DNA of 22,844 nucleotides, taken from positions 1 through 22,844 of the forward strand of contig JBKJQQ010000267.1 of NCBI GenBank assembly GCA_046593875.1, given 5' to 3'. Positions 1-6,638 of this stretch are shown piece after piece. This DNA comes from SCTD01 sp046593875. GTDB lineage: Bacteria; Actinomycetota; Actinomycetes; Mycobacteriales; SCTD01. The notes below the pieces were generated by a model. It was not told the origin of the DNA, made no database searches, and was given only the letters and a program-made list of their open reading frames with translations. Positions within the stretch are counted from its first letter, which is position 1, and the number at the start of each line of letters is the position of its first letter. The translations under genes were made by a program, and so were the position numbers.

Positions 1-1008
1 CATCACCTGGGTCGCGCCGTTGGCGAGCGGACCGTAGGTCAGGTAGCTGTGGCCGGTCACCCAGCCGACGTCGGCGGTGCACCAGTAGACGTCGGTCTCG
101 GGCTTGAGGTCGAAGACGGCCCAGTGCGTGTAGGCGGTCTGGGTGAGGTAGCCACCGGAGGTGTGCAGGATCCCCTTCGGCTTGCCGGTGGTGCCGCTCG
201 TGTAGAGCAGGAACAGCGGCTGCTCGGCGTCGAAGGACTGCGCCTCGTGCTTCTCGGGCTGCGCCTCCACGGCGTCGTGCCACCACAGGTCGCGACCCTC
301 GACCCACTCGACGGCCTGCTTGGTGCGCTTGACCACGAGGACGTTGGTCACCGACGGGCAGCGCAGGACCGCCTCGTCCACAGCGGGTTTCAGGGCAGCG
401 GCCGCGCCGCGGCGGTAGCCGCCGTCAGCGGTGATGACGACCTTGGCTTCGGCGTCGGTGATCCGGTCGACCAGCGCCTGCGCGGAGAACCCGCCGAAGA
501 CGACCGAGTGCGCGGCGCCGATGCGCGCGCAGGCCAGCATGGAGATCACCGCCTCGGGGATCATCGGCAGGTAGATGCAGACGCGGTCGCCGGCCTGGAC
601 GCCGAGCGCCTCGAGGCCGTTCGCGGCCTGCGACACGAGCACCTGCAGCTGCGCGTAGGTGATGTCGCGGTGATCGTCCTCGGGCTCGCCGACCCAGTGC
701 AGCGCCACGCGGTCGCCGTTGCCGGCCTCGACGTGACGGTCGACGCAGTTCACCGCGACGTTGAGCTGCCCACCGACGAACCACTTCGCGAAGGGCGGCT
801 GCCAGTCGAGCACCTCGTCCCACGGCCGGTCCCACTGCAGCCGCATGGCCTGCTCGGCCCAGAAGCCGAGGCGGTCCGCGTTCGCCTGCTCGTAGGCCTG
901 CGCGGTGACGTTCGCGCTGGCGGCGAGCTCGGCCGGCGGGTCGAAGCGGCGGCTCTCGCTGGCTAGCGCCTCCAGGGACGTGGCCTCGAGGCCGGTCTGC
1001 TCGCTCAC
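1..1008 (-). CDS. acs: Acetyl-CoA synthetase, N-terminal part (cut by window edge)
   Basis: The product is the N-terminal 336 residues of AMP-forming acetyl-CoA synthetase, which activates acetate to acetyl-CoA through acetyl-AMP in the cytoplasm. The reading frame stays open to base 1, so about half of the usual ~650 residues lies outside. The translation carries the family's N-terminal acs domain, with FWAEQA near residue 49 and KWFVGGQLN near 78. The core AMP-binding signature YTSGTTGKPKG sits around residues 266-276, followed by the VYWCTADVGWVTGHSY segment near 310-325. The start is GTG at 1008, chosen because GGAGG lies 8 nt upstream and the first residues read VSEQTGLEA. The upstream region holds the tandem operator-like repeat at 1096-1127, and acetate symporter genes follow the same orientation nearby. 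Family assignment is certain; the exact start is likely. Confidence 0.96.
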   Translation of the reverse strand, partial: MSEQTGLEATSLEALASESRRFDPPAELAASANVTAQAYEQANADRLGFWAEQAMRLQWDRPWDEVLDWQPPFAKWFVGGQLNVAVNCVDRHVEAGNGDRVALHWVGEPEDDHRDITYAQLQVLVSQAANGLEALGVQAGDRVCIYLPMIPEAVISMLACARIGAAHSVVFGGFSAQALVDRITDAEAKVVITADGGYRRGAAAALKPAVDEAVLRCPSVTNVLVVKRTKQAVEWVEGRDLWWHDAVEAQPEKHEAQSFDAEQPLFLLYTSGTTGKPKGILHTSGGYLTQTAYTHWAVFDLKPETDVYWCTADVGWVTGHSYLTYGPLANGATQVM

Positions 1009-1095
1009 GGTGCGTTCCTCCACGGGACTGGTCGGGTGCACTGCACCGTGCCGCACCGTGACCTGGCCCACAAGACCGTCGCCCGGGGCTGACCG

Positions 1096-1127
1096 GACGA
1101 GCGGTCGTTCGGCGCGACGAGCGGTCG
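1096..1127. promoter_or_regulatory. Tandem 12-bp direct repeat, putative LytTR operator (acs side)
   Basis: GACGAGCGGTCG occurs at 1096-1107 and again, identically, at 1116-1127, an 8-bp spacer giving a 20-bp period. The same arrangement recurs at 3760-3791. It lies 88 bp upstream of the acs start and overlaps the expected -35 region of the divergent gene starting at 1143. Tandem direct repeats about two helical turns apart are the typical target form of LytTR-domain regulators, and such a regulator is encoded at 5889-6638. Binding is inferred, not shown. Confidence 0.6.
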
Positions 1128-1129
1128 CC

Positions 1130-1135
1130 TACCGT
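1130..1135 (+). promoter_or_regulatory. -10 box for a leaderless transcript
   Basis: TACCGT fits the actinobacterial -10 pattern TANNNT and ends 7 nt before the GTG at 1143. Transcription would start at or next to the start codon. No Shine-Dalgarno sequence is visible before this gene, which agrees with a leaderless mRNA. Confidence 0.55.
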
Positions 1136-1142
1136 CAGCTTC

Positions 1143-1625
1143 GTGGGCTTCCTCCGTCGCGCGCGCCCGGCCCTGGAGCCGTTGCCGCTCGCGCTGCCCC
1201 GCCGCGACGGCTCGACCTGGCTGAACGCGATGGCGCAGTCGTCCTTCGAGGGCTCGACCTACTACGAGATGGCGACGCGGCGGGCGCACGAGCCGGACGC
1301 ACACGCGCTGGCCGACCAGTTGGTCGAGGCGGCCCTGCCGCGGGTGACCACCGGTGCGAGCGCCGAGGACGAGCCCTACCTGCGCAAGGTCCTGCTGACA
1401 GCTGCGCGGATCGGGGCCGGCCTCGGGCTGGTCGATCCGTCCGCGCCGGGCGAGCTGGACCCGGGCATCGCCGCCGGTCTCGGCCTGGCCCGCAGGAACC
1501 TGCCGGCCATGAAGCCGGACTGGGCGCTGCTGGGGGCGTGGTTCCTGGTCGCCGGACACTTCCTCGCCCGGCACGACACAGGCGCCCGTGACGGGGCGCT
1601 GGCTGCGCTGCTCGACGAGCTCTGA
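1143..1625 (+). CDS. Uncharacterised 160-aa protein
   Basis: I do not recognise this family. The protein is about 160 residues, soluble, with no signal peptide or clear membrane segment. It begins MGFLRRARPALEP and contains NAMAQSSFEGSTYYEMATRRA near residues 28-49, then a largely helical, Ala/Leu/Asp-rich remainder. One moderately hydrophobic stretch, WALLGAWFLVAG near 126-137, is too short and mixed for a confident transmembrane call. The GTG start has no ribosome binding site but a -10 box 7 nt upstream, so a leaderless transcript is likely. It is divergent from acs and shares its upstream repeat region, and it ends at a strong terminator facing the actP gene. Co-regulation with acetate genes is therefore possible but only inferred. 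Codon bias is typical of the window, so the gene is very likely real. Confidence 0.8.
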   Translation: MGFLRRARPALEPLPLALPRRDGSTWLNAMAQSSFEGSTYYEMATRRAHEPDAHALADQLVEAALPRVTTGASAEDEPYLRKVLLTAARIGAGLGLVDPSAPGELDPGIAAGLGLARRNLPAMKPDWALLGAWFLVAGHFLARHDTGARDGALAALLDEL

Positions 1626-1642
1626 GATGGACGGGGAACGCA

Positions 1643-1677
1643 CAGCGCCGGTCACCCGAGACGGGTGACCGGCGCTG
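1643..1677. terminator. Bidirectional hairpin terminator
   Basis: A perfect 16-bp inverted repeat (1643-1658 with 1662-1677) encloses the 3-nt loop AGA. It sits between the convergent ends of the 160-aa gene (1625) and the actP gene (1694), so it can serve both. No T tract follows on either strand, as is common in high-GC actinobacteria. Confidence 0.85.
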
Positions 1678-1693
1678 GGTGCGTGGGATGTGC

Positions 1694-3295
1694 CTAGTGC
1701 TGGGCGATCTCGCGGGAGGCGCCGGCTCCGGTGAGCGAGCGGACCTCCATCTCGGCGTACTTCGCCGCGTTGTACTCCTTGCTCGTCACGGTCCCGAGCC
1801 AGCCCAGGAGGAAGGACAGCGGGATCGAGATGATGCCGGGGTTCGACAGCGGGAAGATGTCGAAGTCCGCGTTCGGGAGCATCGAGGTCGGCGTGCCGGA
1901 GACCGCGGGGGACAAGGCGATCAGCGAGATCGTGATGATCAGGCCGCCGTAGATGCTCCACAGGCAGCCGCGGGTGTTGAACCGCCTCCAGAACAGCGAG
2001 TACAGGATCGTCGGGAGGTTCGCCGACGCCGCGACGGCGAAGGCGAGCGCCACGAGGAACGCGATGTTCTGGCCGTTGGCGGCGATGCCGCCGAGGATCG
2101 CGACAGCGCCGACGACGATCGCCGCGATGCGGGCCACCCTCACCTCCGCCCCCGGCGCGGGCTTGCCGCGCTTGATGACCTGGGCGTAGATGTCGTGCGC
2201 GAACGACGCCGACGCCGTGATGGTCAGACCGGCGACCACCGCCAGGATCGTGGCGAAGGCGACGGCGGAGATGATGCCGAGCAGCACCGTCCCGCCGAGC
2301 TCGAAGGCGAGCAGCGGTGCCGCGGAGTTGGCGGCGCCGGGGGCGGCCTTGATGCGCTCCGGGCCGACGAGCGCAGCGGCGCCGTACCCGAGGGTCAGGG
2401 TGAACAGGTAGAACAGCCCGATCAGCCAGATCGCCCAGACCACCGACTTGCGAGCCTCTTTCGCGGTCGGGACCGTGTAGAAGCGCATCAGGATGTGCGG
2501 CAGGCCGGCGGTGCCGAGCACCAGCGCCATGGACAGCGAGACGAAGTCCAGCCGGGTGATGTTGGACAGTCCGTAGCGCGCGCCGGGCTCCAGGGCAGCG
2601 CCTGCGGCGGCGCCCTCACCGAGCATCTCGGAGAAGTTGAAGCCGAACCGGCTGAGCACCCAGACCGACATCAGGGCCGCGCCCGAGATGAGCAGCACCG
2701 CCTTGATGATCTGGACGTAGGTCGTGCCCTTCATGCCGCCGATGAGCACGTAGGCGATCATGAGGATGCCGACCAGCGCGATGATGATGCTCTGCCCGCC
2801 GCGCCCGTTGATGTTGAGCAGCAGGGCGACGAGGCCGCCTGCGCCGGCCATCTGGGCGAGCAGGTAGAAGAAGGAGACGACGAGCGTCGAGGTCGCGGCG
2901 GCGGTGCGGACCGGCCGCTCGCGCATCCGGAACGCCAGCACGTCGGCCATCGTGAAGCGGCCGGTGTTGCGCAGCAGCTCGGCGACCAGCAGCAGGGCGA
3001 TGAGCCACGCGACCAGGAAGCCGATGCTGAACAGGAAGCCGTCGTAGCCGGACAGCGCGATGGCACCGGCGATGCCCAGGAAGGAGGCGGCAGACAGGTA
3101 GTCGCCGGAGATGGCGACGCCGTTCTGCCGGCCGGAGAAGGCGGCCCCGGCGGTGTACATGTCCGCGGCGCTCTTGTTGCTCTTGCTGGCCTTGAGGACC
3201 AGCGCCATCGTCACGGCGACGAAAGCACCGAAGATGGCGAGGTTCAGGGCCGGGTTACCGACGGCGGTGTCGGCGGCCTGCGCGAGGACGGTCAC
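1694..3295 (-). CDS. actP: Cation/acetate symporter, SSS family (ActP/MctC type)
   Basis: This 533-residue protein is a sodium:solute symporter of the ActP/MctC branch, which imports acetate and related short monocarboxylates across the cytoplasmic membrane. Visible family features are GDYLSAASFLGIAGAIA (about residues 64-80), FTMADVLAFRMRERPVR, the FFYLLAQMAGAG segment, MKGTTYVQIIKAVLL, GLPHILMRFYTVP and ALAFAVAASANLP, spread over roughly 13 hydrophobic segments. The first ~20 residues probably form the extracytoplasmic N-terminus before the first membrane helix. The GTG start at 3295 overlaps the stop of the upstream DUF485 gene in a GTGA junction, with a purine-rich GGGAGA upstream, so the two are translationally coupled. 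The gene ends at the hairpin at 1643-1677. Substrate range (acetate, propionate, pyruvate) cannot be told from sequence alone. Confidence 0.93.
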   Translation of the reverse strand: MTVLAQAADTAVGNPALNLAIFGAFVAVTMALVLKASKSNKSAADMYTAGAAFSGRQNGVAISGDYLSAASFLGIAGAIALSGYDGFLFSIGFLVAWLIALLLVAELLRNTGRFTMADVLAFRMRERPVRTAAATSTLVVSFFYLLAQMAGAGGLVALLLNINGRGGQSIIIALVGILMIAYVLIGGMKGTTYVQIIKAVLLISGAALMSVWVLSRFGFNFSEMLGEGAAAGAALEPGARYGLSNITRLDFVSLSMALVLGTAGLPHILMRFYTVPTAKEARKSVVWAIWLIGLFYLFTLTLGYGAAALVGPERIKAAPGAANSAAPLLAFELGGTVLLGIISAVAFATILAVVAGLTITASASFAHDIYAQVIKRGKPAPGAEVRVARIAAIVVGAVAILGGIAANGQNIAFLVALAFAVAASANLPTILYSLFWRRFNTRGCLWSIYGGLIITISLIALSPAVSGTPTSMLPNADFDIFPLSNPGIISIPLSFLLGWLGTVTSKEYNAAKYAEMEVRSLTGAGASREIAQH

Positions 3296-3648
3296 GGGTT
3301 GTCTCCCTCGAAGCGGTCGCGCAGCGCACCCGCGCTGGCGTCCAGGTTCTTGTCGGCGTGCCGGATGTACAGCGCCGTGATGCCGAAGGTGGAGACGAAC
3401 TGGAGCAGGCCCAGCACGAGCCCGACGTTGATGTTGCCGATGAGCTTCTCGCCCATGAAGTCGGTGGCGTAGGCGGCCAGCGCGACGTAGAGGAAGTACC
3501 AGACGAGGGCCGCGGCGGCGACGGGGAGCACCCAGCCGCGGTAGCGCTTGCGCAGCTCCTGGAACTCCGGGGACTCCTGCATGGCGACGTACGCCGCCTC
3601 ACGGGGCGTGTACGTCACCTGCCCCTTCTCGGACTCGGTCGTGCTCAA
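3292..3648 (-). CDS. DUF485 small inner-membrane protein (YjcH-like)
   Basis: The 118-residue product matches the DUF485 family, whose genes usually precede actP; its exact role is unknown, perhaps assisting the symporter. An N-terminal cytoplasmic part has the family-typical SPEFQELRKRYRGWVLP around residues 26-42. Two membrane helices follow: VAAAALVWYFLYVALAAY (about 43-60) and GLVLGLLQFVSTFGITALYI (about 77-96), separated by TDFMGEKLIGNINVG. The C-terminus is charged. The start is TTG at 3648, supported by AGGAG 5-6 nt upstream; the weak start codon may keep expression low. Its stop overlaps the actP start. The tandem repeat at 3760-3791 lies 112 bp upstream, inside the 3' end of the preceding symporter gene, suggesting that a regulated internal promoter serves this pair. 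Confidence 0.9.
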   Translation of the reverse strand: MSTTESEKGQVTYTPREAAYVAMQESPEFQELRKRYRGWVLPVAAAALVWYFLYVALAAYATDFMGEKLIGNINVGLVLGLLQFVSTFGITALYIRHADKNLDASAGALRDRFEGDNP

Positions 3649-3724
3649 CGGCTCTCCTGACGACGGCGGGGCAGGCTGTGACCCGGCTCACGCTGCCGCT
3701 GTCGTTCGCGCGGCACAAGCCCGG

Positions 3725-5497
3725 TCAGGCGGGGGATCGCCTGGCTGTGGGCTGGCTGCGACGAGCGGTCGTTCCGGTCGACGAGCGGTCGGGCGGGCCG
3801 GGCAGGCCGATGGCCTCGGGGGCGTGCAGCTGCAGCATCGTGCGGCCCACGTCCGCCGGCACCGAAGCCCGCGTCCACAGCGACACCGCCACCATGACGC
3901 CGAACGCGGTCGGCACCGTCCACGCGGCGGGCTGTGTGAGAAGCGCCTGCGGCCAGCCGCCGTCGACCACCCCGAGCAGCGTCGCGCCGACCGCCACCGA
4001 CGACAGCCCACCCCCCGCGAGCAGCCCGGCCGTCGCGCCGGTCGCGGTCAGGCCGCGCCACCAGATCCCCAGCACCAGAAGGGGGCAGAACGTCGACGCG
4101 GCGACCGCGAAGGCCAGCCCGACCACCGCCGTCAGCGGCAGGTCCGTCGCCGGGAGCGCCAGCGCCAGGGCGACGGCGGCGGTCACGACGGTGGCGAGCT
4201 GGAAGCCCCGGATGGAGCCGCGCAGCCGCCCGTCGCCCCGCAGCACGTCCCGCGCCAACACGCCCGCGGTGCTCACGAGCAGCCCCGACGCCGTCGACAG
4301 GAACGCCGCGAAGGCGCCCGCGACGAGAAGAGCCTGGAGCAGCGGGCCGGCGGTGCCGCCGAGCGCGGCGACCGGCAACGCGAGCACCACGGCGTCCGTG
4401 CGCCCGGTGAGCAGCAGCTCCGGGACGTACAGCCGGCCGAGCGCGCCGTACAGCGCCGGCAGCAGGTAGAACGCGCCGAGCAGGACGAGGACGACCAGGG
4501 TCGTACGACGGGCCGCTCGGCCGTCGGGGTTGGTGTAGAAGCGGACCAGCACGTGCGGCAGGCCCATGGTGCCGAGGAAGGTCGCGAGCACCAGCGCGTA
4601 CGTCTCGTACAGCGGGTGCTCGGTCCCACCGGCGCCGGACAGCGGGCGCACCCAGGAGCTGCCGCTGGCCCGCTCGAGCCCCTGCACGTGCGGCACCGCG
4701 GCGCCGGCGGGGAAGGCGACGACGCTGTCCTGCGGGACGACCCGCTCACCCCGCGGCCAGGACACGGCACGGCCGTCGACCATGACGGTCACGGGCTCGT
4801 CCACCACGACGCGCACCGCGGTGTCGACGCGCACCGTCGTCTGCTCGGCGAAGACCGGCGTGGCCGGAGGTGCGAGCGACGGTCGGCCGTCGGACTGCCA
4901 GGCCAGCAGCAGGAAGACGGCGGGGATGAGCAGCGCGGTGAGCTTCAGCCAGTACTGGAACGCCTGCACGAAGGTCGCGCTGCGCATGCCGCCGCCGGCG
5001 ACGTTCACCGTCACGACCACGGCGACGACGACCGCCCCCACCTGCACCGGCGCGCCTGTCGTCGCGCGCAGCGCCAGCCCCGCGCCGTGCATCTGCGGGA
5101 CGAGGTAGAGCAGCCCGATGGCCACGACCGCGAAGGCGCAGAGCTGGCGCAGCCGCTGCGAGCCCAGCCGCACCTCGGCGAAGTCGGGGACCGTGTACGC
5201 GCCCGACCGTCGCAGGGGCGCGGCCACCAGCAGGAGCAGGACGAAGTAGCCCGCCACGAAGCCGACCGGGTACCAGAGGGCGTCCGCGCCGTAGGCCATC
5301 ACCAGGCCGGCGATGCCGAGGAAGGACGCGGCCGACAGGTACTCCCCGCCGATGGCGGAGGCGTTCCAGACCGGCGACACCGACCGCGATGCGACCAGGA
5401 AGTCGCTGGTGGTGCGGGCGAGTCGCAGCCCGTAGACGCCGATGCCGATCGTCGCCGAGACGACCAGCGCGACGGCCAGCACCGGCAGGACGGTCAT
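3725..5497 (-). CDS. Second sodium:solute symporter with long extracytoplasmic insert
   Basis: This 590-residue SSS-family transporter resembles ActP: IGGEYLSAASFLGIAGLVMAYG (about residues 49-70), YTVPDFAEVRLGS, LLYLVPQMHGAGLAL, GGGMRSATFVQAFQYWLK, GTMGLPHVLVRFYTNP and VVGLAFAVAASTFCPLL are all visible. Between the membrane segment ending near residue 205 and the one starting near residue 310 lies about 100 mostly hydrophilic, beta-rich residues (TVRVDTAVRVVVDEPVTVMV and following). The equivalent loop of the neighbouring ActP is only about 40 residues. The ATG at 5497 overlaps the upstream gene's stop as ATGA. The last ~20 residues are rich in Arg, Ser and Thr and are encoded partly by the tandem operator-like repeat. 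Its position behind the kinase/regulator pair suggests a carboxylate carrier matched to that sensor; the substrate is unknown. Confidence 0.9.
   Translation of the reverse strand: MTVLPVLAVALVVSATIGIGVYGLRLARTTSDFLVASRSVSPVWNASAIGGEYLSAASFLGIAGLVMAYGADALWYPVGFVAGYFVLLLLVAAPLRRSGAYTVPDFAEVRLGSQRLRQLCAFAVVAIGLLYLVPQMHGAGLALRATTGAPVQVGAVVVAVVVTVNVAGGGMRSATFVQAFQYWLKLTALLIPAVFLLLAWQSDGRPSLAPPATPVFAEQTTVRVDTAVRVVVDEPVTVMVDGRAVSWPRGERVVPQDSVVAFPAGAAVPHVQGLERASGSSWVRPLSGAGGTEHPLYETYALVLATFLGTMGLPHVLVRFYTNPDGRAARRTTLVVLVLLGAFYLLPALYGALGRLYVPELLLTGRTDAVVLALPVAALGGTAGPLLQALLVAGAFAAFLSTASGLLVSTAGVLARDVLRGDGRLRGSIRGFQLATVVTAAVALALALPATDLPLTAVVGLAFAVAASTFCPLLVLGIWWRGLTATGATAGLLAGGGLSSVAVGATLLGVVDGGWPQALLTQPAAWTVPTAFGVMVAVSLWTRASVPADVGRTMLQLHAPEAIGLPGPPDRSSTGTTARRSQPTARRSPA
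3760..3791. promoter_or_regulatory. Tandem 12-bp direct repeat, putative LytTR operator (actP side)
   Basis: The two 12-bp units seen at 1096-1127 recur here exactly (3760-3771 and 3780-3791), again with an 8-bp spacer. They lie within the last codons of the second symporter gene and 112 bp upstream of the DUF485-actP pair. The two units are read in different codon frames (period 20), so protein repetition cannot explain them. In both places CTTGTG follows downstream on the minus strand (3714-3719; 1069-1074), a weaker hint of a shared promoter. Confidence 0.6.
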
Positions 5498-5841
5498 GAG
5501 CGCTCGACCAGCTCGGTGAAGTCGCGCTCGTTGCGCTCGGCCAGCCGGACGTGCACCAGACCGCCGAGGACCAGGGCCGGGTAGACGAGCACCCCGAGCA
5601 CCAGCCAGGGCAGGGGGAGCCCGAGGACGTCGACGTCGCGCGTGCCCGGTGCCAGCGCGAACAGCAGCGGCAGCCCGCCGAGCAGCACCGCCAGCACCGA
5701 CAGCATCTTCAGCGCCAGCAGCAGCTGGGCTCGGACCAGCGACCGGACGAGCAGCTCGCCGACGCGGTCCTGCTCGTCCAGTGCCCGCAGGGTCGACGTG
5801 CCCGGCGGCGGTCGCACGGCAGTGGTCCGCGGGCCGGTCAC
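5494..5841 (-). CDS. Small two-helix membrane protein, symporter partner (DUF485-like)
   Basis: The product is about 115 residues with two predicted membrane helices, LLALKMLSVLAVLLGGLPLLFAL and LPWLVLGVLVYPALVLGGLVHV, followed by a charged tail AERNERDFTELVERS. The layout and position before an SSS symporter mirror the DUF485-actP pair, although sequence likeness to DUF485 is only general. Similar small membrane proteins precede acetate-symporter-like genes in Streptomyces. The proposed GTG start at 5841 begins VTGPRTTAVRPPPG and leaves 47 bp after the response regulator stop. No good ribosome binding site is visible, so the start is uncertain, and an earlier start within the regulator's last codons is possible. 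Its stop overlaps the symporter's ATG. It probably belongs to one operon with the kinase, regulator and symporter. Confidence 0.8.
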   Translation of the reverse strand: MTGPRTTAVRPPPGTSTLRALDEQDRVGELLVRSLVRAQLLLALKMLSVLAVLLGGLPLLFALAPGTRDVDVLGLPLPWLVLGVLVYPALVLGGLVHVRLAERNERDFTELVERS

Positions 5842-5888
5842 GACGACGCGCTGCGGCGGTCGGTCGTCCGGCGCCGTCCCCTGCGGGC

Positions 5889-6638
5889 TCAGAGCTCTGC
5901 GTCCCGTCGGGCCCGGCGCACGAGCCGGTCCTTCAGGTCGCGGCTGTGCCGGCGGCTCACCGGCAGGAGCACCGCGGACGTGCCGGTGCCCAGCCGCACC
6001 GAGTGGCCGCCGGCCGGCTCGACGCGGAGCTCGGTGATCGAGCTGGTCGCCACCAGGTACGACCGGTGCACGCGCACGAAGCCCAGCGGTGCCCACCGCT
6101 CCTCGAGCGCGGCCAGCGGGACGCGCACGAGGTGGCTCCCGGTCGCGGTGTGCAGCCGGGCGTAGTCGCCCTGCGCCTCGACGTAGCGCACGTCGGCGAT
6201 CTGCAGGAAGCGCGTGACGCCGCCGAGCTCGACCGTGATGGTGCCGGGCTCGACCGGAGCGACCTCCGCCGTTCCGCGCGCGGCGGCCACCCGGCCGACG
6301 GCCTCCGCGAGCCGCGCGGCGCGGACCGGCTTGAGCAGGTAGTCGACGGCCCGCAACGAGAACGCCTCCACAGCAGCGTCATCGTGCGCCGTGACGAACA
6401 CGACCGGCGGCGGCGTGGCGAAGCGGCCGAGCACCCGGGCCAGCTCCAGGCCGGTCAGCCCGGGCATGCGGATGTCGAGGAAGACGCCGTCCAGCTGGTC
6501 GCCCTCCAGCACCCGCAGCGCGCTCAGCGCGTCACCCGCCGTCAGCACCGCGCTCACGCGCAGGTCCGCGCGCAGCAGGTACGCCAGCTCGTCCAGCGCC
6601 GGCGGCTCGTCGTCGACGGCCAGCACGCGCAGGCTCAT
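5889..6638 (-). CDS. LytTR-family response regulator
   Basis: This 249-residue protein is a two-component response regulator. The receiver domain (about 3-118) has acidic pocket residues D9/D10, the phospho-acceptor D55 in LDIRMPG, T83 in VTAHDD and K103 in LLKPV. After a short linker comes a LytTR DNA-binding domain (about 133-240), recognised by ITVELGGVTRFLQIADVRYVEA, GFVRVHRSYLV and PVSRRHSRDLK. Such domains bind tandem direct repeats in promoters. The ATG at 6638 overlaps the kinase stop as ATGA, so the pair is translationally coupled. The likely targets within this window are the two tandem repeats at 1096-1127 and 3760-3791. In other bacteria LytS/LytTR pairs often control carboxylate transporters (BtsSR and YpdAB for pyruvate), which fits the neighbours. 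Confidence 0.95.
   Translation of the reverse strand: MSLRVLAVDDEPPALDELAYLLRADLRVSAVLTAGDALSALRVLEGDQLDGVFLDIRMPGLTGLELARVLGRFATPPPVVFVTAHDDAAVEAFSLRAVDYLLKPVRAARLAEAVGRVAAARGTAEVAPVEPGTITVELGGVTRFLQIADVRYVEAQGDYARLHTATGSHLVRVPLAALEERWAPLGFVRVHRSYLVATSSITELRVEPAGGHSVRLGTGTSAVLLPVSRRHSRDLKDRLVRRARRDAEL

Noticed and set aside
1679..3472. Long plus-strand open frame opposite actP
   Set aside because: It is antisense to a clear symporter gene, its translation is rich in Asp, Arg and Gln without family motifs, and it arises from GC-rich codon bias.
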